A stretch of DNA of 64,000 bases. Source: Oxynema aestuarii AP17. GTDB taxonomy: Bacteria > Cyanobacteriota > Cyanobacteriia > Cyanobacteriales > Laspinemataceae. Both the position numbers and the translations under genes were made by a program. The notes below the pieces were generated by a model. The model searched no databases and had not been told where the DNA came from. It worked only from the letters and a program-made list of their open reading frames with translations. Of the stretch, positions 8,498 through 18,921 are shown piece after piece (the first letter of the stretch is position 1; each line of letters opens with the position of its first letter). Location of the stretch: NCBI RefSeq assembly GCF_012295525.1, contig NZ_CP051167.1, forward strand, positions 1 through 64,000, in the 5' to 3' direction.

Positions 8498-10795
8498 CTA
8501 CCGCCATTGAGAAGAGATCCAGCGCATCCCGCAGGTGAATAAGGTCGTGTCTGCGGGCTGCGCTTCTCCTCTGGTTCCCACGGGTTGTCCGTAGTAAATC
8601 CCGCGTCCTCCGGTTCCGATATAAACGCGCCCGAAGACTTCGCGATCGCCTTCCATCGTGCGCGGGTCTTTACCGATCGCCTGTCCGGGAACGTCGATTT
8701 TTTGCCAGGTTTCGCCAAAATCGTCGGAACGAAAAATCCCCGCTTCGCCGTTGACGGTTCCGTAAACAAATACGCTGGGCCGATCGCGATCGGGCGCATT
8801 GCGACCGAAGGCGAATAAGTGGGCGCGTTGTACCGATTCGATCCGGGTAAAGGTTTCGCCGCGATCGCGCGATCGATACAAGCCGTCCGTATCGAAACTC
8901 GCCCACAGTTCCCCCGCCATTCCCGGCGGCGTTTTGAGCAAACTCCAGGTGCCTTTCTGCCAGTCCATGCTTAATTTCGGTAACTCGGCGGCGGTGGCGG
9001 CCCAGGTCAGTCCGCCGTCACGGCTGCGATAAACTTTCCCCTCGTCGTAGAGGTAAAAGGTATTGCCTTCGACCGCATCGCTGGCGAGGGGCTGGTTCCA
9101 CTGCCAAATCGAGACGACCATCCCTCCCGGAGCCCCTTTAGAGACGGTCCAGGTTTTACCGCCATCGGCGCTGGTGTAAGGGAGGCGATCGCTCCCTTCC
9201 GGCAGCCAGACGATCCGATCGCGGTCCGTCGCCGACACCGCCACCCGACCGCGTACCGCTTGGCGATCGCCCTCGGGATAACCGGGGAATTCCCGCCAAC
9301 TTTGACCGTCGTCGGTGGAATAGAGGGCGTATCCCGGGGTGGGCAGTTGGTCGCTGGTCCAGCGTCGTCCCCCGACGGCGACGACGAATTGGGGGTCTTT
9401 TTCCGAGGCGGCGATCGAGACGAAATCACTCGCCATCCAACTCGGATCTTGAAATAACTTGCTCGGATAGCGGTTTAAATTGCCGTGGCGCATCCCGCCA
9501 ATATCCCCGGATCCTTGTAACAGTGCCCCGCTATTCGGTTGACTTTTGAGGGTGAAATTGACAATTTCTTCGTAACCGCGCACCACGCGACGCCACAACG
9601 ATCGCCGCGCCGAAATGTCGTCGGTTCGCCACACGCCCCAACCGTCGGTATACCAAACCCGTTCGGGATCGTCCGGGGCGATCGCCACGCTGGCGATCCC
9701 CGCCGCCCAAAAGCGCTCGTCATCGTGCTGCCAGGGGACGGTATCGGTTCGTTTATACTCGATCTCGCGCCAAGTTTCGCCGCCGTCGTTGGTGCGAAAC
9801 AGTCGGTTGCCGTGGTTGAAAAACCATTCGGCGGCGATCGCCACCTGGGGATCGTTCGGATCGACGGCGATCGCGTTATACGATTCCACGGACGGATCCG
9901 GCGAGATCTCGATCCACCTGTTCTCCTGCCACTTGCGCACCGTTCCCGGCTGGTCGAAGGTCACGTAAAGCGTCCCGTCCGACGCCACGACCCCCCGTTG
10001 CGGGTCGGTTTCCTCCGTGGGTAATAACTGCCAAGTGCGCCCCGCATCCTCGCTGCGATAGACGCCTTTTCCGGCGACCCCCGCATAAATTCGGCGGGTC
10101 GGTTCTCCCTCGGATCCGGCGATCGGGTCGAACGCCACGAAAGCAACGCCCCGGTTCGCGGTTCCCGAGGGAACTCCGCCGACTCGTTGCCAGGTTGCTC
10201 CCCGGTCGGTACTTTTCCACAGTCCCTCGTGGCGCGATCCCAAATAGAGCAGGTTCGGTTGATGGGGGTCTACGGCGAGGCGTTCCCCATTCCAGCGCCA
10301 CAGTTCGTTAGACCCGACAAAAAAGGGAAGCGGAAACTGACGCCAGGTTTCACCGCGATCGTCCGAGGTCAAGACCACCCCTTTTTGACCTCGGGCCCGT
10401 TCGTCCGTATATTCCCCTACCACCGCATAAACGCGCTGGGAATCGTCGGGGTCGAGGGCGAGACTGGCGACGCCGTAGAGATGGCTTTCGTCTTCTGAAA
10501 AACTCTCCATTAAAGGAATCCAGCGTTCTTCGGCGCCATGCCAGCGATAGGCGCCGCCGACATCGGTGCGGATGTAGATGCTACTGGGATCTTGAGGGTG
10601 AATGACGATTCCGGTGACGAATCCCGCACCGCCGACCGCCACATTTTGCCAGAGATAGCCCGATTCTGGAAGGTTCGTGCTGCGCGCGATCGCCACGTCT
10701 GGGGGATTGTCGCACGTTACCTTTTGCCAGCTCAACGTCACGATTCCCGCCGCGACCAAACAGGCGATCGCGATCCACCGTTCGATTTTAGCCAT
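8498..10795 (-). CDS. GH74-like secreted or membrane-anchored glycosidase with Asp-box repeats
   Basis: 765 residues from ATG 10795, with an N-terminal hydrophobic signal or anchor (WIAIACLVAAGIVTLSW, about 7-23). The opening WQNVAVGGAGFVTGIVIHP followed by TDVGGAYRW (Asp78) is the hallmark of family GH74 two-propeller enzymes (xyloglucanases and relatives). A second family Asp is at 431 in GSGDIGGMRH. At least seven Asp-box turns occur (STDRGATW, SEDAGRTW, TNDGGETW, SADGGKTW, SRDGGLTW, SRDRGETF, SDDFGETW), as expected for two seven-bladed propellers. Family members cleave beta-glucans such as xyloglucan; the natural target here is unknown. The gene borders the exopolysaccharide locus, divergent from its first gene, so a role in processing the strain's own or a neighbour's polysaccharide is possible. 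An in-frame ATG 48 bases upstream is less likely because the signal peptide begins at 10795. Confidence 0.75.
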   Translation of the reverse strand: MAKIERWIAIACLVAAGIVTLSWQKVTCDNPPDVAIARSTNLPESGYLWQNVAVGGAGFVTGIVIHPQDPSSIYIRTDVGGAYRWHGAEERWIPLMESFSEDESHLYGVASLALDPDDSQRVYAVVGEYTDERARGQKGVVLTSDDRGETWRQFPLPFFVGSNELWRWNGERLAVDPHQPNLLYLGSRHEGLWKSTDRGATWQRVGGVPSGTANRGVAFVAFDPIAGSEGEPTRRIYAGVAGKGVYRSEDAGRTWQLLPTEETDPQRGVVASDGTLYVTFDQPGTVRKWQENRWIEISPDPSVESYNAIAVDPNDPQVAIAAEWFFNHGNRLFRTNDGGETWREIEYKRTDTVPWQHDDERFWAAGIASVAIAPDDPERVWYTDGWGVWRTDDISARRSLWRRVVRGYEEIVNFTLKSQPNSGALLQGSGDIGGMRHGNLNRYPSKLFQDPSWMASDFVSIAASEKDPQFVVAVGGRRWTSDQLPTPGYALYSTDDGQSWREFPGYPEGDRQAVRGRVAVSATDRDRIVWLPEGSDRLPYTSADGGKTWTVSKGAPGGMVVSIWQWNQPLASDAVEGNTFYLYDEGKVYRSRDGGLTWAATAAELPKLSMDWQKGTWSLLKTPPGMAGELWASFDTDGLYRSRDRGETFTRIESVQRAHLFAFGRNAPDRDRPSVFVYGTVNGEAGIFRSDDFGETWQKIDVPGQAIGKDPRTMEGDREVFGRVYIGTGGRGIYYGQPVGTRGEAQPADTTLFTCGMRWISSQWR

Positions 10796-10963
10796 AACTT
10801 TTATCCCACTTTCAACATCCCGACTGGGGCGCACCCCCTGCAAACCCCATCTGCGCGATCGCTTAGCGACGCCTCCGGCGTATCGCTCCCCTCATTGGCG
10901 ACTCCAAAAAACAGGAGATAGTATAGAACAATCTCGATCCGAGTCCTCAGTTTCGACTCGCCT

Positions 10964-12319
10964 ATGAATGTTTTCTCGATTCTTTCCGATGTTCTCAAAT
11001 TAGAGAAAGTTTACGCCATCTTCGGTATTATCGTATTTACTGGCATTTTAACCCTCAGTAGTCGATACGTACCGTCAGAAGGCGTCGGCGGCGGTGGCAC
11101 GTCTCCCTTTGAGAGACCCGTGGTTTTGCTACAATACGCCACGATCGGCATCAGCTTGATTTTGCTGGCTTTGCGCCCTAAAAGTGCTTTCCGCGTCGTC
11201 TGGCGCGATCCGTTTTTGTGGGGACTGGTATTGATGACGCCGATCTCGTTCGTGTGGTCGGATTTTCCCAGTTTTTCACTCAAACGCGGGATCTCGACCC
11301 TCCAAACCACTATGTTTGGCGTTTATCTCGCCTCCCGTTACGATCGCAAAGAACTGCTCGATATCGTCACTTGGGCGTTAGGAATTACCGCCGTTTTTAG
11401 CTTTTTATATACCCTCGCCCTCCCCGGGTCGGGAATCGAAAAAGGGATTCATTCCGGCGCTTGGCGCGGGCCTTTGGTCCATAAAAATGTTTTAGCACAA
11501 CTGACGGCCTTAATTTCTCTCCCCACCTGTCTCGCCGCCATTCACAGCCCTCCCAAGTATCGCAAACGGTTGTGGGCCGTTTTTATCATCACCGTCTTAC
11601 TGGTTCTGCTCACGCGATCGAAAACCGGATTGATGGTTTTTCTCACCCTGATGATGCTCGTTCCCCTCTTTAAAATCTTGCAATCTCGTGGGGGAATTGC
11701 CATTCCCGTGATGATTTTTGCGATCTTTGTCGTCAGCAGTGGAACCACCATCCTCGCCGAAAATTGGGAACCTTTTCTCTACGGATTGGGAAAAGACCCC
11801 AGTTTGAGCGGTCGCACTTATCTTTGGCAAGCCTCTATCGATATGATCCGCCTGCGTCCTTGGTTCGGCTATGGCTATCAAGCCTTTTGGCAAGGGACCG
11901 GCGCCGCCAATCAAGTTTGGCTGGCAATTCGCTACGTCGCCCCCCACTCGCACAACGGTTTTATTAACATCTCTTTGGATCTCGGTTTAGTTGGGTTATT
12001 CTTTTTTGTCATGAGTCTTCTGACGATGTTCGTGCGCGGAATCGCTTTATTGCGAATCGAAAAAAGTCCGGCGGAAATGTGGCCTTTATTGTATGCGTCC
12101 TTTTTGCTACTGTACAATCAAACCGAAAGCACGATTATTCAACATAACAACCTCTTTTGGATCCTTCACGTCGCCGTCAGTCTGTCTTTGGGCTACGTGA
12201 GAAAGCTCTCCCCCTCGGAAGTCCGAGAATATCGAGACAAACAAGCTTATTTTGCCGCCATGAACGAAACGCCGAGTTCCCCCTCGCCTTCTTTAAACTC
12301 TGCCAAATTTTCAGAATAA
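10964..12319 (+). CDS. O-antigen ligase/ExoQ-type polysaccharide polymerase
   Basis: 451-residue membrane protein with roughly 10-12 hydrophobic segments. The large periplasmic loop in the second half, with SGRTYLWQASIDMIRLRPW, GYGYQAFW and then APHSHNGFINISLDLG, is characteristic of the Wzy_C/O-antigen ligase family (ExoQ-like). Such proteins polymerise or ligate lipid-linked repeat units on the outer face of the inner membrane. It opens the exopolysaccharide gene cluster, followed by a methyltransferase and glycosyltransferases on the same strand. Polymerase and ligase cannot be separated from sequence alone. Confidence 0.85.
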   Translation: MNVFSILSDVLKLEKVYAIFGIIVFTGILTLSSRYVPSEGVGGGGTSPFERPVVLLQYATIGISLILLALRPKSAFRVVWRDPFLWGLVLMTPISFVWSDFPSFSLKRGISTLQTTMFGVYLASRYDRKELLDIVTWALGITAVFSFLYTLALPGSGIEKGIHSGAWRGPLVHKNVLAQLTALISLPTCLAAIHSPPKYRKRLWAVFIITVLLVLLTRSKTGLMVFLTLMMLVPLFKILQSRGGIAIPVMIFAIFVVSSGTTILAENWEPFLYGLGKDPSLSGRTYLWQASIDMIRLRPWFGYGYQAFWQGTGAANQVWLAIRYVAPHSHNGFINISLDLGLVGLFFFVMSLLTMFVRGIALLRIEKSPAEMWPLLYASFLLLYNQTESTIIQHNNLFWILHVAVSLSLGYVRKLSPSEVREYRDKQAYFAAMNETPSSPSPSLNSAKFSE

Positions 12320-12411
12320 AGCCGAGGCGATCGCGTAGTAACTTCAAAGGAGTATCGCCATTTTCCGCGAAATCGAGTTTATGTCATCCGACCTTAACAA
12401 AAGCGTGCATC

Positions 12412-13131
12412 ATGATTAAATCTGCCAGCAAACAAACCTTAAAAAGTCTCCTCGGAGAACCCCGTTATCACGACATTCAACAACAGTGGCGGGATTTCAA
12501 AGGTCAACTCAAAAATCGGTGGATGTATTTTTACTACACCTACATCGCCAAAGATAAAAACCACGGTTACGATCGCGCCTTTTACGAAAACATCGAAAAC
12601 TTCAATACCGAATGCTACGACCTCCTCGCCCGCACGATCGTCGCCGAATTTAACCCGAAAAAGTTAGTGGATGTCGGCTGCGGTTCGGGGGGAATTTCCT
12701 TAGCTTTGATGAAAGCGGGCTGCGGTGAAATTGTCGCCTTCGATTACTCTTTAGATGCGGTTAAAATGGCCCGTTCTAAAGGATTGCCCTCTGTCGAACA
12801 AATCGATTTAACTCAAGCCGAAACAATTCCCGCCCGAGGGGATGTTTGTATTTGTTTGGAAGTCGCCGAACACCTGCCCGAATCGGCGGCGAGTAAGTTG
12901 TGTCAGTTACTTTCAGAAGCTGCCCCCAATTTGGTGTTTACCGCCGCCCCTCCCGGACAAGGAGGACATTTACATTTAAACGAACAACCCCAAAGTTATT
13001 GGATCGAACTCATGCGATCGTTTTCGATGACTTACGACCCGGAAGCGGTCGCCAGAATGCGTCAATCCTTTGACGGGAAAATGATTCGCGATTACGACGA
13101 TAACTTGATGATTTTTCGGCGCTCTTCGTGA
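12412..13131 (+). CDS. Class I SAM-dependent methyltransferase
   Basis: 239 residues from ATG 12412. The reading frame is open further upstream but overlaps the previous gene and shows no family similarity there. The SAM-binding motif I is VDVGCGSGGISLALM, followed by the acidic FDYS loop and ICLEVAEHLPE, as in the UbiG/Methyltransf_23 group. An N-terminal basic helical stretch of about 70 residues precedes the Rossmann core. Within the polysaccharide cluster it is likely to O-methylate a sugar or lipid-linked glycan; the acceptor is unknown. It sits 92 bases after the O-antigen ligase gene and is followed by a GT2 gene. Confidence 0.85.
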   Translation: MIKSASKQTLKSLLGEPRYHDIQQQWRDFKGQLKNRWMYFYYTYIAKDKNHGYDRAFYENIENFNTECYDLLARTIVAEFNPKKLVDVGCGSGGISLALMKAGCGEIVAFDYSLDAVKMARSKGLPSVEQIDLTQAETIPARGDVCICLEVAEHLPESAASKLCQLLSEAAPNLVFTAAPPGQGGHLHLNEQPQSYWIELMRSFSMTYDPEAVARMRQSFDGKMIRDYDDNLMIFRRSS

Positions 13132-13268
13132 GCGAAAGTTGGGGACAATTGAACCGATTAAACACCGATTAAATTGTTTGAAATTGAAACAGTAACAGTC
13201 ATCTAACTGTTGAAAGTTCGGCGATAGCCCTTTCGGTCGCTTTTTATTTTAGCCAGTTGTAACCATCG

Positions 13269-14240
13269 ATGCAAGCCTCTCCACTCGTCAGTATTTTAAT
13301 TAATAACTACAACTACGATCGCTTTTTAAAACAGGCGATCGCCAGCGCCCTCAATCAAACCTATGACAACGTAGAAGTGATTGTCGTCGATGACGGTTCC
13401 ACCGATGGTTCCCGAGAAATTATCGCCGAATATGGCGATCGCATCGTTGCTGTGTTGAAAGAAAATGGCGGTCAAGCTTCCGCCTTTAATGCCGGATTTG
13501 CCGCCAGTCGTGGCGAAATTATTTGCTTTTTAGATGCGGACGATTTATGTTTGCCGCACAAATGCGAAGCCGTAGTTTCCGCATTTCGCGATCGCCCGGA
13601 AATGGGATGGTGTTTTCATTCCGTTAACTTTATGGAAACGCAAAAAATTGAGGATAATTTTATTAATTTTATCCCTCCAAAAACAGCCGATTTAACGGTC
13701 GAGTCTTGGGATTTACGTGATGATATCAGACGTGGTTCTGTCAAGAATTTTCCCTATCCACCCACCTCAGGATTGTGTTTTCGGCGATCGCTTCTCGCGC
13801 AAATCTTGCCGATGCCAGAAACAGAAAAAATCTTGCTCAATGATAGTTATCTCATTTTTACCGCAATGGGATTATCTCCCGGGATCTTTCTCCCTCACGA
13901 GTTGGGATGGTATCGCATCCATCAACATAATGCTTACGGTTCGGCCCTCGTTCCCGGAAGTGCCGATTATGCCCAAAAAAATCGGCAAAAACAACAACGG
14001 AAATGCCAAATTCGGATTTTAACCGGATATTGGATTTACGCCAACTTTCCCCAGTTTATTAACTTATCCAACTATTTAATCGCTGCTGGTTTGGGAATCG
14101 GACAACATTATGACGCCATCCAACCGACGTATCAAGAATTAATCGATCGCCATCTCGCCTCAATCTCTTGGCGCGATCGTTTTGAAATTTATTTGCGGGC
14201 TATTTATCTCTATTTAAAACAGTTTCGAGAACTGATTTGA
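13269..14240 (+). CDS. Family 2 glycosyltransferase
   Basis: 323-residue GT-A fold enzyme with the usual N-terminal signature VSILINNYNYDRFLKQAI, VDDGSTDGS for nucleotide binding and FLDADDLCLPHK supplying the DxD metal motif. The acceptor part after residue 120 is less conserved. There are no clear membrane spans, so it probably acts at the cytosolic face on lipid-linked intermediates. A GT4 gene begins 33 bases downstream, so the two are probably co-transcribed. The sugar donor cannot be read. Confidence 0.9.
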   Translation: MQASPLVSILINNYNYDRFLKQAIASALNQTYDNVEVIVVDDGSTDGSREIIAEYGDRIVAVLKENGGQASAFNAGFAASRGEIICFLDADDLCLPHKCEAVVSAFRDRPEMGWCFHSVNFMETQKIEDNFINFIPPKTADLTVESWDLRDDIRRGSVKNFPYPPTSGLCFRRSLLAQILPMPETEKILLNDSYLIFTAMGLSPGIFLPHELGWYRIHQHNAYGSALVPGSADYAQKNRQKQQRKCQIRILTGYWIYANFPQFINLSNYLIAAGLGIGQHYDAIQPTYQELIDRHLASISWRDRFEIYLRAIYLYLKQFRELI

Positions 14241-14273
14241 TGAGTTTCAATGTAATCGAATGGAGTTCAAAAA

Positions 14274-15368
14274 ATGGCAAAAATAGCACTTTTTTTGAGT
14301 GCTTTGGATGGCGGCGGCGCCGAAAGAGTGATGCTTTACTTAGGTCGCGGTTTTGCCGAACGCGGTCACGAGGTCGATTTAGTTTTAGCGAAACCCGTCG
14401 GACCGTTGTTATCGGAAATTCCCGAGTCCGTGAATTTGGTCAACTTAAACAAAAAACGTTTAGTCAACAGTATTCCCGATTTAATCGGCTATTTAAAACA
14501 ACAGCAACCCGTCGCTTTACTCTCCGCCTTGGAAGATGCCAACGTCATCGCTTTGTGGTCGCGCTATTTCGCTAAAGTTTCGACCCATATCGCCGTATCG
14601 GTTCACAATACCATGTCTCAAGAGTCGCAAAATGCGACCACCTTTAAACGGCGGTTTGCGCCTTATTTAGCTCGATGGTTTTATCCAATGGCAGATACGA
14701 TTATTACGGTATCTCAAGGCGCGGCGGAAGACTTATTAGAGATGGGATTCGATCGCAACAAAGTTAAAACAATTTACAATCCCGTGATTCTTCCCGAATT
14801 TTTTCAAAAGATCGAAGAACCGTTAAATCATCCTTGGTTTACTCCCGGCGAACCTCCCGTTATTTTGGGGGTCGGTCGTTTGGAAAAACAAAAAGATTTT
14901 GAAACTTTAATTCGTGCTTTTGCCTTAGTTTGTCAAAAGTTTCCCGCTAAATTAATGATTTTGGGGGAAGGGGGCGATCGCTCAAAATTAGAAGCATTAA
15001 TCGAGGAATTAAAGTTAACTCAATTGGTCGATTTACCTGGATTTGTCAGCAATCCTTATCGCTTTATGGCGCGCGCTCACCTTTTTGTTTTATCTTCCCT
15101 GTTTGAAGGATTACCCACGGCATTGATTGAAGCAATGGCGGCGGGAACTAGGGTTGTTTCTACAAATTGTAAAAGCGGTCCGGCAGAAATTTTAAACTAC
15201 GGCGAATACGGTCGTTTAGTACCAATTGGCGATGTCGAGAAAATGGCGATCGCCATTGAGGACAGTTTAAAAAATCCGATCGCCTCCGATATTTTAAAAC
15301 AACGAGGTGCGGAGTTTTCTCTCGCTAAATCTGCCGATGAATACCTGCGAGTGATGGGTGTTTTTTGA
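14274..15368 (+). CDS. Family 4 glycosyltransferase
   Basis: 364-residue GT-B enzyme. The start MAKIALFLSALDGGGAERVM is the N-terminal glycine-rich loop of the GT4 group. The C-terminal domain shows ILGVGRLEKQKDFETLIRAF, LMILGEGGDRSKLEALI and the EX7E motif FVLSSLFEGLPTALIEAMAAG. It probably adds one sugar in repeat-unit assembly. It follows the GT2 gene closely and is convergent with the flippase gene, whose end lies 69 bases away. Confidence 0.92.
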   Translation: MAKIALFLSALDGGGAERVMLYLGRGFAERGHEVDLVLAKPVGPLLSEIPESVNLVNLNKKRLVNSIPDLIGYLKQQQPVALLSALEDANVIALWSRYFAKVSTHIAVSVHNTMSQESQNATTFKRRFAPYLARWFYPMADTIITVSQGAAEDLLEMGFDRNKVKTIYNPVILPEFFQKIEEPLNHPWFTPGEPPVILGVGRLEKQKDFETLIRAFALVCQKFPAKLMILGEGGDRSKLEALIEELKLTQLVDLPGFVSNPYRFMARAHLFVLSSLFEGLPTALIEAMAAGTRVVSTNCKSGPAEILNYGEYGRLVPIGDVEKMAIAIEDSLKNPIASDILKQRGAEFSLAKSADEYLRVMGVF

Positions 15369-15437
15369 AGGATAAAGTCTCGGGCTTGGAAACCAAATCC
15401 CTACAAGATTTTTTGATATTTTCTCGATCGTCTCTTG

Positions 15438-16772
15438 TCAAGCACGTCTAAACAGTCGCTTGACTACAAAAGTTAAGGTAATCGATTCTGTCATAATCAG
15501 CGCCAATCTTCGCGCGGGAGGATAAATAAAACAGAGAACGTAATCGGTAAATCCATAGGAAACAACGGTAGCTATAGCGGCGCCGACTTCGCGATACTGA
15601 GGAATGAGCCAAAAATTTAGAACAATATTCAAAACAGCGCCCGCCGAGGTCGAAACTAGAGAATATAATGTTTGACTTTCGGCGATAATCCAAATCCCTT
15701 TAGACCATCCAAAAAAGACAAATAAAGCCGCCCAAATATGAATAGAAAGAACCAAGCCTGCGGCTGCATATTCCGCACCGAAAATAACAACGACAATCCA
15801 TCGCGATAAAAAGGTCACTGGAATGGCGATCGCGTAAGCCAAAACAGCCATTAAATTAAACAGCTTTTGTAACTTCTGATAAAACTTCGACTCGCTAACC
15901 TTTCTAGTTTCTAAAATTGAAGGATTGACGGAATTTACAATAGCGATTGCCACAAAATACCACACTTCAGAAATGCGGGTTGCCCCTGAATAAATCCCGA
16001 CGGCAGCATCGTCGGCGAGTTGTCCTAACATCACTTGGTCGATTTTGAGATAAACCATAATCGCCAATCCAGACAGAATCAGGGGCCAGCTTTCTTGCAA
16101 TAAGGTTTTTCCGCGATCGAGATCGAATTTCCAATCGAATAATTTTTGACCGCTTACGTGATAGGCGACGGTTAAAGAAATCGCAAAGATTCCGGTTTCA
16201 GCTAATGCGGCCCAAGCAAAACTGACTAAAGGCGCTTCGATAGAAATTAGAATAATTCTGACGGTGGTAATTAAAATAAATCCAATATTTTTGGCTAAAA
16301 CGGTATATTTTGATTGAACTTGAGACTGAAACCACAGATCGATCGTGTTAAAGGCTTCAAAAATCAACCCCCCCGCAATAATGCCGACGACCCAGCGCGT
16401 GAGGGGGTCGTCGGGACGCAAAAAGAAAATCGCGAGATTCGCACTCAAAAATAGTAAAATTCCGCTACTGAGTCGTAGGGTTAAGGCGGTGCCGAGCATG
16501 GTATTTTTATGCTCGATATCGCTGACGATATTGCGGACGACAATTTGATCCAGTCCGAGGGTAGCGACGGTATGAAATAAGGTGACGAAGGCGATCGCGA
16601 AATTATAAAGTCCGAATTGTTCCGTTCCCAGATAGCGCGCTAACCAAGCGGTGACGATAATTCCGACTCCCATCCGCAAGAGGCGATCGGTAAATAACCA
16701 GCCGATATTGCTGATAATTTTCCGCAATTCCGGGCTGATTTGGTTAACTTTTTCTGTGAGTTTTTGCAACAT
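15438..16772 (-). CDS. Wzx-type oligosaccharide flippase
   Basis: 444-residue polytopic membrane protein (about 12-14 spans) of the polysaccharide transporter/MATE-like superfamily. Typical features are the early NIGWLFTDRLLRMGVGIIVTAWLARYLG and LYNFAIAFVTLFHTVATLGLDQIVVRNI segments. Such proteins flip undecaprenyl-linked repeat units across the inner membrane, supplying the polymerase encoded earlier in the cluster. It is transcribed opposite to the neighbouring glycosyltransferases and divergent from ilvD; the 113-base spacer to ilvD must hold both promoters. Confidence 0.88.
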   Translation of the reverse strand: MLQKLTEKVNQISPELRKIISNIGWLFTDRLLRMGVGIIVTAWLARYLGTEQFGLYNFAIAFVTLFHTVATLGLDQIVVRNIVSDIEHKNTMLGTALTLRLSSGILLFLSANLAIFFLRPDDPLTRWVVGIIAGGLIFEAFNTIDLWFQSQVQSKYTVLAKNIGFILITTVRIILISIEAPLVSFAWAALAETGIFAISLTVAYHVSGQKLFDWKFDLDRGKTLLQESWPLILSGLAIMVYLKIDQVMLGQLADDAAVGIYSGATRISEVWYFVAIAIVNSVNPSILETRKVSESKFYQKLQKLFNLMAVLAYAIAIPVTFLSRWIVVVIFGAEYAAAGLVLSIHIWAALFVFFGWSKGIWIIAESQTLYSLVSTSAGAVLNIVLNFWLIPQYREVGAAIATVVSYGFTDYVLCFIYPPARRLALIMTESITLTFVVKRLFRRA

Positions 16773-16885
16773 TGGTTATCGAAAAAGAGAGATAAAGAAA
16801 AGGAACGAGTGCGAGTCTAGCTAAACTTCAGACAGTTACTTTTGCTACAATAAGACCTATTTTTCTAGGCAGAGAGAGGAGAATG

Positions 16886-18721
16886 ATGCCTGAATATCGC
16901 TCTAAAACGTCAACCGCCGGACGGAATATGGCGGGGGCCCGCGCGCTGTGGCGTGCGACGGGAATGACGGACGAGGATTTCCACAAGCCTATTATTGCGG
17001 TTGCCAATTCTTTTACGCAATTCGTCCCGGGTCACGTTCATTTAAAGGATCTCGGACAGCTTGTCGCGCGCGAAATCGAAAAGGCTGGCGGTGTGGCGAA
17101 GGAGTTCAATACGATTGCGGTAGACGATGGCATTGCGATGGGTCACGATGGGATGCTCTACAGTTTACCCAGTCGTGAAATTATCGCCGATTCGGTCGAA
17201 TATATGGTCAACGCTCACTGTGCGGACGCGCTGGTGTGTATTTCTAACTGCGATAAAATCACCCCCGGAATGCTGATGGCGGCGTTGCGATTGAACATTC
17301 CGGCGGTGTTCGTGTCTGGCGGCCCGATGGAAGCGGGTAAGACGAAGTTGGCCGAACATAAGTTAGATTTGGTCGATGCGATGGTGATTGCAGCCGATGA
17401 CAGCGTCTCGGATGAGGTGGTGGCGGAATACGAGCGCAGTGCTTGTCCGACGTGCGGTTCTTGTTCGGGGATGTTTACGGCGAATTCGATGAACTGCTTG
17501 ACGGAGGCGATCGGGTTGTCGCTACCGGGGAACGGAACGACTCTGGCGACGCATTTCGATCGCAAGCAACTGTTCCTCGACGCAGCGCAACTCATCGTCA
17601 AAAATGCCAAGCGGTATTACGAAGACGGAGACGAGTCGGTATTACCTCGCGCGATCGCCAGTTTCGAGGCGTTCGAGAACGCGATCTCGTTAGATATCGC
17701 CATGGGCGGCTCGACGAATACGATTTTACACCTGCTGGCGGCGGCGCAGGAAGCTGAGGTCGATTTCGATCTCAAAGATATCGATCGCCGCTCTCGTTCG
17801 ATTCCTCAGTTGTGTAAAGTCGCCCCCAATACTCAGAAATATCATATCGAAGACGTTCACCGCGCCGGGGGAATTATGGGAATTCTCGGCGAACTCGATC
17901 GCGCTCGATTGCTGCATAGCCAGTTACCGACGGTCCACAGTGCGACGCTGAAAGAAGCGCTGGACAAGTGGGACGTGATGCGCAATCCGGCGCCTGAAGT
18001 GGTCGAGTTTTATCAGGCGGGTCCGGCGGGAATTCCCACCCAAACTGCGTTTATCCAAGATACGCGCTGGCCCTCGTTGGATCGCGATCGCGCCGAAGGC
18101 TGTATCCGCAATTTTGAGAATGCCTACTCCCAAGAAGGCGGTTTGGCGGTACTCTACGGCAATATTGCCGTAGATGGCTGCGTGGTGAAAACGGCGGGAG
18201 TGGACGAGTCGATTTTGGTCTTTCAAGGGAAAGCGAAAATCTTTGAATCCCAGGATAGCGCGGTCAAGGGCATTTTGGCCGATGAAGTCCAACCGGGGGA
18301 TGTGGTGGTCATTCGTTACGAAGGACCCAAAGGCGGCCCGGGAATGCAAGAGATGTTATATCCGACGTCTTATTTGAAATCGAAAGGCTTGGGTAAAGTG
18401 TGTGCGCTGCTCACCGACGGTCGTTTTTCCGGGGGAACTTCGGGTCTGTCGATCGGTCATGTTTCTCCCGAGGCGGCGTCCGGCGGTGCGATCGGCTTGT
18501 TGAAAGATGGGGACGCGATCGCGATCGACATTCCCCAGCGTCGCATTAATGTTTTACTCGACGATGAGGAGTTGACCCGCCGTCGCGCCGAACAGGATGC
18601 GAAAGGTTGGAAACCCGCCGAAGCGCGTCCCCGCAAGGTGAGTACGGCGCTCAAGGCGTATGCGAAGTTCGCCACCAGTGCGGATAAAGGCGCGGTACGA
18701 GATAAGAGTTTCCTCGATTGA
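16886..18721 (+). CDS. ilvD: Dihydroxy-acid dehydratase, enterobacterial-type
   Basis: Fe-S enzyme that dehydrates 2,3-dihydroxy acids in branched-chain amino acid synthesis. The protein is 611 residues from the second ATG (16886, [20 protein letters not shown]), better spaced from GAGAGAGGAG than the ATG at 16883. Conserved cysteines lie in [11 protein letters not shown] and [21 protein letters not shown], and the C-terminal [19 protein letters not shown] segment is intact. The sequence follows the long E. coli-like IlvD closely, including the start and the end [11 protein letters not shown]. As I recall, the common cyanobacterial form is shorter, near 560 residues. It interrupts the polysaccharide cluster and has no metabolic link to it, which suggests acquisition by transfer. 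Confidence 0.95.
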   Translation: MPEYRSKTSTAGRNMAGARALWRATGMTDEDFHKPIIAVANSFTQFVPGHVHLKDLGQLVAREIEKAGGVAKEFNTIAVDDGIAMGHDGMLYSLPSREIIADSVEYMVNAHCADALVCISNCDKITPGMLMAALRLNIPAVFVSGGPMEAGKTKLAEHKLDLVDAMVIAADDSVSDEVVAEYERSACPTCGSCSGMFTANSMNCLTEAIGLSLPGNGTTLATHFDRKQLFLDAAQLIVKNAKRYYEDGDESVLPRAIASFEAFENAISLDIAMGGSTNTILHLLAAAQEAEVDFDLKDIDRRSRSIPQLCKVAPNTQKYHIEDVHRAGGIMGILGELDRARLLHSQLPTVHSATLKEALDKWDVMRNPAPEVVEFYQAGPAGIPTQTAFIQDTRWPSLDRDRAEGCIRNFENAYSQEGGLAVLYGNIAVDGCVVKTAGVDESILVFQGKAKIFESQDSAVKGILADEVQPGDVVVIRYEGPKGGPGMQEMLYPTSYLKSKGLGKVCALLTDGRFSGGTSGLSIGHVSPEAASGGAIGLLKDGDAIAIDIPQRRINVLLDDEELTRRRAEQDAKGWKPAEARPRKVSTALKAYAKFATSADKGAVRDKSFLD

Positions 18722-18921
18722 GGGATCGGGTAGAGGGTTGTCTCTCCCTGTGATTTGAATTGGTGGATTTCCCCGGAGGCTTCTGGGGGAATCCATCTGC
18801 CGATCGCCTTGAAAAATTGCATCCTATATTACCTTGGAGGTGCGATCGGTATGTTTTGACCTCGAAGAGTGATATTGTATGATGCAAGATTAAAATATCC
18901 CCATTTTTTACCCTAAATTTT

